From the NCBI GenBank assembly GCA_002359635.1, contig DENJ01000028.1, positions 3,666 through 29,444 of the forward strand: a stretch of 25,779 nt of DNA. The letters are read 5' to 3'. Positions 7,815 to 18,834 of the stretch are shown here, piece after piece (position 1 is the stretch's first letter; the number at the start of each line of letters is the position of its first letter). Under the pieces are notes generated by a model. The model worked only from the letters and a program-made list of their open reading frames with translations. It was not told the DNA's origin and ran no database searches. The position numbers were made by a program, and so were the translations under genes. The DNA is from Burkholderiales bacterium UBA2647 (lineage in GTDB: Bacteria > Pseudomonadota > Gammaproteobacteria > Burkholderiales > Burkholderiaceae_E).

Positions 7815-9305
7815 ATGATGAACCTGGTGTCAAAAACGCCCAAGACCGAACCGATTCTGGCTCAGGCGACGGCAAAAGGCTTGTCGGCGATTGCGGTGTT
7901 GCGGATTTCTGGCAGTGATTTAGCCGGCACACTTTTGCCCAGATTGGGATGGGCGCTAGAGCCTCGCAGGGCCAGCTTGAGAACCTTGAGGGCGGGGAAT
8001 GGCGAGGCCATCGATCAGGTTTTGGCGGTTTTTTTTCCAGCGCCTCACTCGTTTACCGGGGAGGATTTGTTGGAATTGCACACCCATGGATCACCGGCGA
8101 TGATTGCCTGGGCGCTGGAAACGATGCTGGATTACGGCAAAGCTGAAAGCATGCGCTTGGCAAAACCGGGTGAATTTTCTGAGCGCGCGTTCTTAAACGG
8201 TCGTATTGATCTTGCTCAAGCGGAGGCGATCGCCGATTTGATTGCCGCCTCCACAAGGCTGCAAGCCAAAGCGGCCCTTGCGTCACTGCAAGGCGATTTT
8301 TCTAAGCAGGTTCATCGTTATTTAGACGCCGTGCAGCATATGCGCCTGCTTGTCGAAGCGGCCTTGGATTTTCCAGAAGAGCCGGTTGAGAGCCTCTCGG
8401 ACTGGGGTCTTGAAAATGCGCTGACCGAGGCGATTGCGGCGATGCAAGGCCAGCTTCCTGCCTGGCAGCGGGGTGCACAATTACAACAAGGACTTTCGCT
8501 GGCTCTGATTGGGCCGCCAAACGCAGGCAAAAGCAGTCTTTTGAATGCATTCGCGGGAGAAGAGCTTGCGCTGGTCGATGCAGAACCGGGAACCACGCGC
8601 GATCGAATCAGCCAGCGCTTTCAGTGGGCTGGCCAAGCGATTGAAATGACCGATACCGCTGGGATACGTGATGCGGCCCAGGCCGGTCGGATTGAGTTAC
8701 GAGGCATGCAGCGGAGTTGGGAAAGTGCGCTTCGTGCGCAGGCGGTTCTCCTGGTGATCAGCCTGGAAGACATTGCGCCCACGGACGATCGCGGAGATCT
8801 GCTGCAGCGTGCCCAACACCACGCCAAAACATGGTGGCAAGCCAATCGTCCTTCGGATGACGACCCGTCGATGGCGGTCCCAACGCTTGTCGTGCTCAAT
8901 AAAATCGATCTGTTGGGTGCAGATCCGGCGGGCGATGATCTCTTGAGCGATGCGATAAGCGGCGGCGCAACACAGATTAGCGCTGCCTCATGGCCTGTTG
9001 TGGCCGTGTCTGCCAAAGAGGCAAGGGGGCTTGAGACTTTGATGGATGCGGTTTTGAATAAGCTTGCTTTTCAAGGAGAGAGCACCGAGCCTCTTTGGGC
9101 AAGGCTTCGTCATGTACAAGCGCTTGAGCGCGCACTTGGACACCTGAAGCTTGCCCAGGCGCACTGGACCACTTCCCAGGGTCAGGCCGACCTGATGGCC
9201 GAGGAGTTACGGCTTGCGCAGCAGGCCTTGGCGGAGATGATCGGGGTTTGGAGTGACGAAGACCTGCTTGGTGCGATTTTCGGGCGCTTCTGTATCGGGA
9301 AATAA
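7815..9305 (+). CDS. mnmE: tRNA modification GTPase MnmE
   Basis: GTPase that with MnmG installs the (carboxymethyl)aminomethyl group on uridine-34 of several tRNAs, using methylene-tetrahydrofolate. The N-terminal folate-binding domain is recognisable from the early ATAKGLSAIAVLRISGS segment and from GEFSERAFLNGRIDLAQAEAI. The G domain has G1 GPPNAGKSS at 233-241, a GTTRD switch, DTAG at 280-283 and NKID at 362-365. The C-terminal CIGK (493-496) is the invariant C-x-G-K tail. At 496 aa it is longer than the usual ~450. The extra length lies in hydrophilic loops of the G domain around residues 320-400 (QHHAKTWWQANRPSDDDP and GADPAGDDLLSDAISGG). Two adjacent ATGs (7815 and 7818) are possible starts. 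It ends the rpmH-mnmE gene string. Confidence 0.97.
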   Translation: MMNLVSKTPKTEPILAQATAKGLSAIAVLRISGSDLAGTLLPRLGWALEPRRASLRTLRAGNGEAIDQVLAVFFPAPHSFTGEDLLELHTHGSPAMIAWALETMLDYGKAESMRLAKPGEFSERAFLNGRIDLAQAEAIADLIAASTRLQAKAALASLQGDFSKQVHRYLDAVQHMRLLVEAALDFPEEPVESLSDWGLENALTEAIAAMQGQLPAWQRGAQLQQGLSLALIGPPNAGKSSLLNAFAGEELALVDAEPGTTRDRISQRFQWAGQAIEMTDTAGIRDAAQAGRIELRGMQRSWESALRAQAVLLVISLEDIAPTDDRGDLLQRAQHHAKTWWQANRPSDDDPSMAVPTLVVLNKIDLLGADPAGDDLLSDAISGGATQISAASWPVVAVSAKEARGLETLMDAVLNKLAFQGESTEPLWARLRHVQALERALGHLKLAQAHWTTSQGQADLMAEELRLAQQALAEMIGVWSDEDLLGAIFGRFCIGK

Positions 9306-9343
9306 CGCGGGTCCCCGTACAACCCGAAGCTTCCAGGAAAGCC

Positions 9344-10417
9344 TTAGTGTGGCGGTGAGATCAGCGCCAGTTCTTCAAACAGGCGTTCCCAACAGGCCTC
9401 GCTTGCTGGCCATAGTCGTTCGGGCTTTTGTTGCAGCCAGCCAAGCATGCGCGGTAACTGCCAATCGTTGAGCTCGGCTGGCATCACAATCGGGTGCCGC
9501 CACAAACGGCGCATGAGATTGGGGTCGATTGCAAAGACAGCGGCAAGGGTCTCGAGCACCAAGCTGTCCTGTCCTGAATCGATCACTTGTTGCAGCCGGG
9601 AATCCTTACTCAGTAAAAGGTGATCCGCAAGCCAGGGGCCAAGCCAAGGGAGATGGCTTAGCACATGTTCGCGGGCCATCGCATGGCGAGGGTCACGATG
9701 CAGCCAGTTGTACACCCCCCAGGGGATCTTGGGGTCCACGCGGGCGCTGGCCTGAAGGCTTAAAGGAGATAAAGCCCCCTCCAAAACATAGGCAAGTCTT
9801 TGCCGGACCTGATGCTCGCGCTGACGCAATGCCCGCATGGCTCGGCTGTAAAAACCAATATCGAGTTGGCCGCGCCGCAGGGCCGCTTGCAGGGCCTTCA
9901 AAAGTAGCGGGCGCTGTGGGCTATCGCTGGGTTCGAAAAGCGGAGGCTCTTGATACAAAAAGCCCTCGCGCAACAAGTGTTTTGCGGCCTGGCCTGAATC
10001 GTGCAAACGCGAGAGCATGCCCCTTGCGAGCGCCTGATAGATCAAATCGACCGGCGCTTTTTCGGGATCTTCATGCAGGGCTTTTCGAAGCCGGGCAAGC
10101 GTTTGGTCATCAAGCAGGGCGCGGAAATCATAGGCCATCGCTTCCCGGGAAATACCGATGACCCGCAAGGCCATGCCCCAGCGACGGATGATGGGCGTAA
10201 ACACCGGATGTTGCAGCATCCAAAGCGCTTCGGTGCCGGGAATTTGTACCATCAATAAAGGCCAATCGCTGCTCGCATCGCGCCAGCAAAAAGCGCGCGC
10301 CAAGAGTCTTTGCTCCCTTGCGATGAATGCGAGCTCGGGGCCGACGGTGCCAGCGTCTTCGAGTTCGGCGTCAAGCGAACAGGGATCTACCGAAATGGCG
10401 TTAAAAAAAACGCTCAT
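9344..10417 (-). CDS. Hypothetical protein, 357 aa, unrecognised
   Basis: I do not recognise this protein. It is Leu/Arg/Ala-rich, predicted by eye to be mostly alpha-helical and soluble, with no signal peptide and no evident transmembrane segment. The N-terminal third has aromatic-rich hydrophobic stretches (WPLLMVQIPGTEALWMLQHPVF, residues ~52-73). The rest is helical with charged pairs, for example RQREHQVRQRLAYVLEGAL and WLGPWLADHLLL. No catalytic motif stands out. The ATG at 10417 has a poor ribosome binding site, but the frame is intact for over 1 kb and codon use resembles the neighbours. It lies 20 bp downstream of the small membrane protein gene and converges on mnmE with 38 bp between them. 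Co-transcription with the membrane protein is likely. Confidence 0.75.
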   Translation of the reverse strand: MSVFFNAISVDPCSLDAELEDAGTVGPELAFIAREQRLLARAFCWRDASSDWPLLMVQIPGTEALWMLQHPVFTPIIRRWGMALRVIGISREAMAYDFRALLDDQTLARLRKALHEDPEKAPVDLIYQALARGMLSRLHDSGQAAKHLLREGFLYQEPPLFEPSDSPQRPLLLKALQAALRRGQLDIGFYSRAMRALRQREHQVRQRLAYVLEGALSPLSLQASARVDPKIPWGVYNWLHRDPRHAMAREHVLSHLPWLGPWLADHLLLSKDSRLQQVIDSGQDSLVLETLAAVFAIDPNLMRRLWRHPIVMPAELNDWQLPRMLGWLQQKPERLWPASEACWERLFEELALISPPH

Positions 10418-10437
10418 GACGGCATCAAACGCTTAGA

Positions 10438-10740
10438 TCAGGCGCCCGCCCGAGCGACGCTCTGGTGTAGCGCCAAGCCTAACAAGCCGAGCATCAGCGC
10501 AAATGCGGCAAGCCCGAGCGAGGCCCCACGTTCGAGCCAAATCGCCAAACCAACACCCAGTACCGACAGGCTGCTGAGCCAACGCATGGTGATTTTTGTG
10601 CGTGCCACGGCAAGCGGAAACCACCTGTCTTCGGGAATTCGTTCTGAGACAAACGAGACGCCACGCTGCGGGCTGAGCCGGGGCGAAACACGATCGTCGG
10701 CCTGATGATCGGGCCTAGGTTCAAGGCTGGGGTTTTCCAT
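10438..10740 (-). CDS. Small inner-membrane protein with two predicted TM helices
   Basis: Unrecognised 100-aa protein. The first half is hydrophilic and Arg/Pro-rich (PRPDHQADDRVSPRLSPQRG). The second half has two hydrophobic segments, about residues 52-66 (WLSSLSVLGVGLAIWL) and 71-90 (LGLAAFALMLGLLGLALHQ), joined by a short ERGAS turn. This suggests a two-helix hairpin with a cytoplasmic N-terminal tail. I chose the ATG at 10740; a GTG at 10749 would add three residues. Neither has a good Shine-Dalgarno. It precedes the 357-aa hypothetical gene by 20 bp and is divergent from pckG, with a 118-bp shared upstream region. Confidence 0.6.
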   Translation of the reverse strand: MENPSLEPRPDHQADDRVSPRLSPQRGVSFVSERIPEDRWFPLAVARTKITMRWLSSLSVLGVGLAIWLERGASLGLAAFALMLGLLGLALHQSVARAGA

Positions 10741-10858
10741 GCGGAGCACTGTAGCACCAAGTCAGCTATTGCGCATAGCCTAGGGTTGAAAAGCGATAAA
10801 CTCTTGCGCCTTTAGTCACGCTCCCGTCATCTGACTTATCGATTCAGCGAGGAATAAC

Positions 10859-12961
<2,103 letters not shown>

Positions 12962-12969
12962 GTCGCGTC

Positions 12970-14103
12970 TTACTCGTTGTCCGCCGCGCCAAAACTGTAT
13001 CGGTGAGCCGATTGAAGCGCCGCCATGAAGCTGTCCTCTTTTGCAAGACCGCGACCAGCGATATCAAAAGCCGTGCCATGATCAGGACTGCTCCGCATAA
13101 AGGGTAGACCAAGCGTGATATTCACACCCAGGTCCATGCCTAGCAGTTTGATGGGAATCAGGCCTTGATCGTGATAGAGCGCAATCACCGCATCCACCTC
13201 GGGGTTATCCCAGGCTTTCGCGAACACACTGTCGGCGGCAAAAGGACCCTGGATGGCAATGCCCTGTGCCTCGGCTTGTGCCACACAGGGCGACAAAAGC
13301 TCGATTTCTTCGCGCCCGAAGGCGCCAGCCTCGCCCGCGTGCGGGTTGAGCGCAGCCAACAAGAGCTTTGGCTTTTTTCCCAGCATTTGACCAAGCGCTT
13401 GGTCAGCGATGAGGAAGGTTTGCAGCAAGCTTGCCCGGTCGATGGCATCCAAGGCCTGCCGCAGCGATAAATGAATGCTGTGTAACACCGTGCGCAGGTG
13501 TTGGTGTTCGAGCATCATGCGCACGGGAAGGTTTCCGGCGAGTTCGGCTAAGAGCTCGGTATGTCCGGGATACTGATAGCCTGCAAGATGCATGGCTTGC
13601 TTGTTCAAAGGCGCGGTGACCAGGGCCCGGCATTGTCCCTTAATCACCGATTGTGCCGCAGCGAGCACGGCGGCCACTGCGCATTGGCCCGCTTCAGCGC
13701 TTGCGATGCCTCGCCTAAGTGTTCGGGGCACCGAACAAACCTTTTCCCATTGGAGCCAAGAGGCCTTTTGCAAGCTTGCAGACAAACCAAGATCGGCTGC
13801 CTGTTGCAACAACCAAGCCGGATCGCCGAAAACTTGCACAGCAATGGCTTGACCGAGGTCGCTTGTTTTTGCCGTTCCCAGAGCGTTGAGCGAGCCCTGG
13901 CTTAGCCGATGCAGCGCTTTGAGCAGCACTTCTGGGCCGATACCCGCCGGGTCACCCATGCTGATGGCAATAGCATGCCCTTTGCTCGCCCACGCATCGG
14001 TAACTGGCTCAGCATCAAGGGTGGGCGCAATAGGCATCAGGCTTATGCTCTTAGTGAGGTGTTGCATGCTTTGCAGGCCCCTATCATAGGCGAGCGCCGT
14101 CAT
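12970..14103 (-). CDS. pdxA: 4-hydroxythreonine-4-phosphate dehydrogenase
   Basis: NAD-dependent enzyme of pyridoxal 5'-phosphate synthesis (DXP-dependent route), oxidising 4-phosphohydroxy-L-threonine; it also needs a divalent metal. Motifs seen are SMGDPAGIGPE (48-58), PGHTE (His181, substrate-phosphate side), and three candidate metal histidines: His211 in HSIHLSLR, His255 in LNPHAGEAG and His311 in YHDQGLIPIK. From the ATG at 14103 the protein is 377 aa, about 45 longer at the N-terminus than typical PdxA, which starts just before the GDPAGIGPE motif. This start has GAGG four nt upstream, overlapping the stop of the RHS gene. ATGs at 14067 or 14037 are alternatives. It lies 6 bp after the RHS gene, suggesting translational coupling. 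Confidence 0.95.
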   Translation of the reverse strand: MTALAYDRGLQSMQHLTKSISLMPIAPTLDAEPVTDAWASKGHAIAISMGDPAGIGPEVLLKALHRLSQGSLNALGTAKTSDLGQAIAVQVFGDPAWLLQQAADLGLSASLQKASWLQWEKVCSVPRTLRRGIASAEAGQCAVAAVLAAAQSVIKGQCRALVTAPLNKQAMHLAGYQYPGHTELLAELAGNLPVRMMLEHQHLRTVLHSIHLSLRQALDAIDRASLLQTFLIADQALGQMLGKKPKLLLAALNPHAGEAGAFGREEIELLSPCVAQAEAQGIAIQGPFAADSVFAKAWDNPEVDAVIALYHDQGLIPIKLLGMDLGVNITLGLPFMRSSPDHGTAFDIAGRGLAKEDSFMAALQSAHRYSFGAADNE

Positions 14104-14109
14104 CGTGCC

Positions 14110-17100
14110 TCAGCCAAGCCTTAAGGTTTGCATTTGTAAGCCTGCGACGCCCAAGGATTGGCCGCATCGCAGGGCCTCCCAGTTACCGCGGCCAGCCATT
14201 CGCAAGAATTCTTCGGCATAGCTTTGCAAATAGGCAGGGGGTTTGCGGTTTGGGTCGAGCGCGCCACTAGCCTGCTTGCCCCCGTTATGCATCAGCGCGA
14301 CACGATAGGCGATGTCTTGCTCGATGGCTTGTTGGCGTTCACCGTGCGCCTTGCTGCCTGGCGGCTCAAGATTGCTAACTCTTGCCTGAAGCGCGGGTTC
14401 AGACAAAATGGTCCGCAAATGCTGGCGAAGCAAAAGCCTTGAGATGAGACCGAACCGGGCCTGGTCTGCAAAAAGCGCTTTCAACCAGTCAGCAAATCCT
14501 GAGCCCTGGCCTGTTGTTTTTTGCTGATGGCCCAAGCGAAAAACCGCATGGGCGGCGAAGGCGTTGCGGGCTTCAGCCTCGGTTCGCGCTCGGCCATCTG
14601 GCAAAAATCCCAAGATATCAACGAAGGCATCACGGTCAAGGCCGCTTGAGGTCTGCCATTGAATCTGCTGAGCACCGGTCATCTGGTTCCAATGCGCCAG
14701 CGCTGCCTGTGGTGAGAGGCCTTTGCCATAGCGTGCCCGAAGCGAATCAAACGCCTGGGCTGCAGATTGCGCACGCGCAATGCCTTGGTTGATCCACCAA
14801 GCCATGCTGCGTGCCTGGCCAGCGGCATCGCTGATGCTTTGATCAAGACCCAACCAGGAAAGTGTGCGTGGATCAAGATCTTTGGCGAACAAGACATCCT
14901 GCCTGAGGGTGCGCAGAAAAGTCTCGAGCACGAACTGAGTCGACCCATAAGAGGCGAAATATTCGCGGCCGTTGATTGCAATCGCTGCCTTGCTGCGGCA
15001 GCCGTCTTTGGTGCAGTCGGGGGTAATCGAAGACGGGGAAGGGGCTTCCTGGAGTTGTGCGGCTGCCAGAAGACGCTCAACCCGGGCTTGCTCTTGGCTG
15101 TCCGCGTAGAGCCCGAGGTAGAGCGGCTCTGGGATGCCGCTCGGAGCTTTCTCGCACTCGAGCAGGCGCTGGACGGAAGCGCCCTGAGCTTGTGGGGCAT
15201 CGGGCCGAAGATCGGCTGAGCCATCGTTAAATTTGATCGTAGGTAGCAAAGGGCTCGAAGGCTGAAGGCAAGAACGTCTTGCTTTTTGATCGCGGGACAG
15301 CAGTGCCATCAGTCTTGTAGCCTGGCCGTCGTCAAAGTTATCGATGACGAAAGCACTTTGACTGATGAGCGCGCCAGCATAGTGCGTGTTGAAGCCGGCC
15401 ATGACTTCGCTGCGCTGATCAGCTTGAAAGCGCAAACTATCCTCGCCAAACCAGCTGCCAAGCAAAGGGTCTTGCTGTGAATGGCGAAAACTTCCTTGTG
15501 CATCGAAAAGCAAGGCTTGCTGTGTTTTGGCGTATTCATTTTGAAGCCCCTGCCAGCCGCTTGCTGAACTGCCTGGCGCTGTATGCGTGGGTGCGATCGC
15601 TTCGAGTAAAAAAGACCAGCGGCCGATTGAAAAACCTTGTGTGGACGATGTCGATTTGCCCCGTTCGCCTTGCAACAGGGCAACGTAAGTCAGCTTCGCA
15701 AGTCCCCAGGGGTCCACATAGCGCCAAGGCTCCCCTTCAGCATAGAGGTAGGCGTCGCGATCGCCTGCAGGGCCGAGCGGATCGGCCTGCAAAAAGCGCA
15801 TGCTTTCTGTATCGAGCACCCGGTTGGCGCCAAACAAGAGCGTTTGCAGCCGAGCATCCGCTTGAGCCAGTGTTTCGCTGGCAAACAGGCGACCCGGAAC
15901 CCCCAGGTTAATCTTTAGCCGGTTCTTGAGGATCCGATCGCTTAGGCTTCGTCCGGCGATTTTTCGGCTTGCACCACGATGCTCGATGTCGGGTCGCAAG
16001 GGATGTAGATAGTTGGCCTTCCAATGGATCTCGCCCGTTGCGTCAAAGGCAAGCACCGGCGCCCCGCGCCAGTCGACCGCCACATGGTAAACCCTTCCTG
16101 ATTCAATCCAGGCGATCGGCAAGGCACCAAGCCAGACCACCAGAGCCTGTAGCCCCTTGTTTTCATCGGCAAGCAGCAGTTGGCGCCAACCATCCATCAC
16201 CATCACTTGCCCAGGGCGATCTTGCACGGCAAGCATTGCGGGCTGGCCAAGCGGGTCGTAGTGCATGGTGGTTTTTTGATCCCCCAGCCAGGCTTGTGCC
16301 CCGTCGTAGCGAAAGCCGCCCGCGATCACCGGTGCTTGACCGGGCAATGCACGCATGCGCGCCCGGAATCCCGGGTCCCCGGTCGATGCGGAATCACCGG
16401 AAGCTAAAGGGTGATTAGCCCTCGGACGCAGCGCCCATTTGGCAAGCCCCTCGACTTCGAGTTGGCGAAGCTCGCCGGAATCGTCGGGCGCTTGCTCCCA
16501 GCGCACGACGAAGTGGCCTAATCGGTAAGCAAGCGCGTTGTCATCGAGCCGCTGGTAGAGCATTTGGCTTAAAGCGCCAAAGCCATGCTGGTAGCTGATC
16601 GAGACCAGCCCCCGCGCATCGTAGCGATAGTTCAAGGTCCCACCGTCGGGTAGCTGCTCGTTGACGACCCTGCCTTGGTGATCGCGCCCGATGGCCCAGT
16701 TAAAGCGATGTTTGCCGACCTGTTGCCGGCGTTCGATCACACGGCCCTTTTCGTCGTAAGCCCATTGAATCGCTACCTTTAGCCCATCCTGGCTGGCAGG
16801 TTCGCGCTGCGCTGCGCGTAACAGCGGCCTGCGATCAACCGCGTTCGCCCACTGAAAGACTGAGCGTCCGCTTTCTCCATAGTCCTTCTCCAGGGGATAA
16901 GAAAGTGCGTCCCAACGCAGACTCATCCGCTTCCCATCGGGGCTTTGCTGTTCGATCAGCCGATCTCGGGCGTCATAACGCGCCTGCGACGATGCGCCTT
17001 GCGGATGCCTGATCAGTACGACCCGGCCAAAATCATCGCTATATCGCGCTGTGCCCTGCCACGCCAGACCCTGCAGCTGCCTGCCTGGAATCACCCAGGG

Positions 17101-18834
17101 TAAGGCGATGTGGTCCGGGGCAAGGGTCTCGCCGGATCCGTCGTCGAGCGAGACGCCATCGATACCACGGCCATCGCTTGCGTAGCGAAAGCGGATACGC
17201 CTTTGGATTAGCGCAAAGTTTCCTGTCCTACCGCTCGGGGAGAAGCCCTGGTGCTCAATAGCAAGGACAAGCCCTGAGGTATTGCGCTCGAAACGACTGG
17301 TGGCGAAGGCGCCGTCTCGTACGCTGGGTCGCAGCACTTCGGCGGGGAGCTCGGTGGCATCCTCGCTCGCATATCGTCGTCGCTCAAGCCATCGTTTGCT
17401 TTTTGGGTCGCGAAGTTCAACGATCCGGCCGCGTTGGTCGCGAACACTTTCATGGTTGGCAGATGCATCAGGGCACCAGGCACAGGGGGTATCGCTTTGT
17501 CTTCGCCAGCGCCCGTACGGGCTATCCTGGGATGCTTGCTCGCCGGGACCTGGCAGCGCTTCAAAGCGGTAGGCCATGCTTTGACCCGCACGGCTAAGCT
17601 GGCGCCAGGGCGCCTCCTTGCTTGATGGATCGCTGTATTCGATACGGAGTGCCTGAGCAGTGCCCTCGCCGATCCCTTGGCTTTTTAGGACGCGACGCCA
17701 GGCATCGTAGGCATAGTGGGCTTCAAGTGCTGGCTCTTTTGATCGCTCCAGCCTCACACGGGTTAAGGCCTGGCGAAAACGAGCATCCTCATAAAAGTAC
17801 TGTTCACGCCAATCTTGAACCGCTTGCTGCGTCTGCTTGCAGGCTACGCCCACAAGAAGCGGGTTATTCAAGGCTTGCCGATCGTAGCGATAGCTGCATT
17901 GCGCAAGCATGGTTGCCGCGGCGTTATCGCGTTCTTGCTTTAATTCGACCTGCTCGATCAAGACCTGGTGCGCGTCCCATTGGAGGTGAAGGCTTGCGCG
18001 CTTTCGGAGGCTCCCCGCGTGGTCTCGTGCGCTCTGTGCAATTTCAATAAGGCGCCCGGTCTTGCTGTAATGCAGATCTAAACGCTGACCGAGAGGCGAT
18101 CGCCAGCCGCTAAGGCGGCCAGCCGCATCAAAATGAGCTTGTCGTCCGCCCACCTGGCGCCAAATCCAGTGTCGCGACGGACCCGCGTCGAAGGTTTGAA
18201 TCTCACCGAGCTCTGCTTGATCAGCCGCGAAAACCCCGCGCTCGGGTCGATAGCGAAATCGATGGACGACGCCATCAGCCTGATGAATGTTTACGATGAG
18301 ACTGGGATTGTTGGCGGTTTTCCCTTCGCCGCTTTGCTGGCTGGTGAGTCTTAGTTCGAAGCCATGACGCCAAGCCACCCCCAAGTCGCCTGCAGGATGC
18401 TCGCGAGCCTGCTTAGTGTCGGGCGAGCTCTCAAGTTGTGGCTCGCCCGAGTCATAAAAAACCGCCCAGGTGAGGGGCAGACCTTGACCAAACAAGTCTG
18501 ATCCCTGAAGGCTCGCCTGCAAATGAAGGCGTCTTAAGGATTTGCGACCGCTCACGATGTCCACCGGATTCCCGCTCCGCGTGAGGGTGCCTGGTAGCGC
18601 GAGCAGGTTTGGGTCGTCGGCAGCACTGCCCTCGAGCGCGCAAGCTTGTCCCTGGTCGGCAAATGTTGATCCGACGGCACGCTGGCAGGCCTGGGCCGCG
18701 CCGCTGGCAAAGAGCATGAAGAGGAGGGGCAAGACGAGGTAGCGCCCCAAGCGAAGGCATCGAAATGGTCTGAAGTCGGGAACCAGAAGAGGGCTGTTAG
18801 CCCGGCCAAGCGGTCGGTCTTCGAGTGGCTTCAT
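14110..18834 (-). CDS. Exported RHS/YD-repeat protein with unassigned C-terminal region
   Basis: Large 1574-aa protein of the RHS/YD-repeat class, which forms beta-cage shells, often around a C-terminal toxin. A basic 31-residue N-region, a hydrophobic core (YLVLPLLFMLFASG) and AQA at 47-49 look like a signal peptide cleaved before Cys50. GNPVDIVSGRK (~88-98) resembles the DUF6531 start of RHS proteins. YD-type repeats follow, such as RYDARDRLIEQQSPDG and YRYDARGLVSISYQHG. The core ends with FLQADPLGPAGDRDAYLYAEG and YVDPWGL (1039-1045), the usual RHS hyperconserved end. The remaining ~529 residues match no toxin I know. They include a YLGLYADSQEQARVERLL segment (~1239-1256), faintly SPOR-like, and a C-x4-C pair (1274, 1279). 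No VgrG, PAAR, Tc toxin or evident immunity gene is adjacent; pdxA follows directly. Confidence 0.85.
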   Translation of the reverse strand: MKPLEDRPLGRANSPLLVPDFRPFRCLRLGRYLVLPLLFMLFASGAAQACQRAVGSTFADQGQACALEGSAADDPNLLALPGTLTRSGNPVDIVSGRKSLRRLHLQASLQGSDLFGQGLPLTWAVFYDSGEPQLESSPDTKQAREHPAGDLGVAWRHGFELRLTSQQSGEGKTANNPSLIVNIHQADGVVHRFRYRPERGVFAADQAELGEIQTFDAGPSRHWIWRQVGGRQAHFDAAGRLSGWRSPLGQRLDLHYSKTGRLIEIAQSARDHAGSLRKRASLHLQWDAHQVLIEQVELKQERDNAAATMLAQCSYRYDRQALNNPLLVGVACKQTQQAVQDWREQYFYEDARFRQALTRVRLERSKEPALEAHYAYDAWRRVLKSQGIGEGTAQALRIEYSDPSSKEAPWRQLSRAGQSMAYRFEALPGPGEQASQDSPYGRWRRQSDTPCAWCPDASANHESVRDQRGRIVELRDPKSKRWLERRRYASEDATELPAEVLRPSVRDGAFATSRFERNTSGLVLAIEHQGFSPSGRTGNFALIQRRIRFRYASDGRGIDGVSLDDGSGETLAPDHIALPWVIPGRQLQGLAWQGTARYSDDFGRVVLIRHPQGASSQARYDARDRLIEQQSPDGKRMSLRWDALSYPLEKDYGESGRSVFQWANAVDRRPLLRAAQREPASQDGLKVAIQWAYDEKGRVIERRQQVGKHRFNWAIGRDHQGRVVNEQLPDGGTLNYRYDARGLVSISYQHGFGALSQMLYQRLDDNALAYRLGHFVVRWEQAPDDSGELRQLEVEGLAKWALRPRANHPLASGDSASTGDPGFRARMRALPGQAPVIAGGFRYDGAQAWLGDQKTTMHYDPLGQPAMLAVQDRPGQVMVMDGWRQLLLADENKGLQALVVWLGALPIAWIESGRVYHVAVDWRGAPVLAFDATGEIHWKANYLHPLRPDIEHRGASRKIAGRSLSDRILKNRLKINLGVPGRLFASETLAQADARLQTLLFGANRVLDTESMRFLQADPLGPAGDRDAYLYAEGEPWRYVDPWGLAKLTYVALLQGERGKSTSSTQGFSIGRWSFLLEAIAPTHTAPGSSASGWQGLQNEYAKTQQALLFDAQGSFRHSQQDPLLGSWFGEDSLRFQADQRSEVMAGFNTHYAGALISQSAFVIDNFDDGQATRLMALLSRDQKARRSCLQPSSPLLPTIKFNDGSADLRPDAPQAQGASVQRLLECEKAPSGIPEPLYLGLYADSQEQARVERLLAAAQLQEAPSPSSITPDCTKDGCRSKAAIAINGREYFASYGSTQFVLETFLRTLRQDVLFAKDLDPRTLSWLGLDQSISDAAGQARSMAWWINQGIARAQSAAQAFDSLRARYGKGLSPQAALAHWNQMTGAQQIQWQTSSGLDRDAFVDILGFLPDGRARTEAEARNAFAAHAVFRLGHQQKTTGQGSGFADWLKALFADQARFGLISRLLLRQHLRTILSEPALQARVSNLEPPGSKAHGERQQAIEQDIAYRVALMHNGGKQASGALDPNRKPPAYLQSYAEEFLRMAGRGNWEALRCGQSLGVAGLQMQTLRLG

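Noticed and set aside
9306..9343. Terminator between mnmE and the convergent hypothetical gene
   Set aside because: No stem followed by a U-tract could be found in the 38 bp.
9529..10161. 210-codon plus-strand frame opposite the 357-aa hypothetical gene
   Set aside because: Low-complexity Arg/Gly/Pro/Ala-rich translation typical of an antisense frame in GC-rich coding DNA; the minus-strand frame is longer and has protein-like composition.
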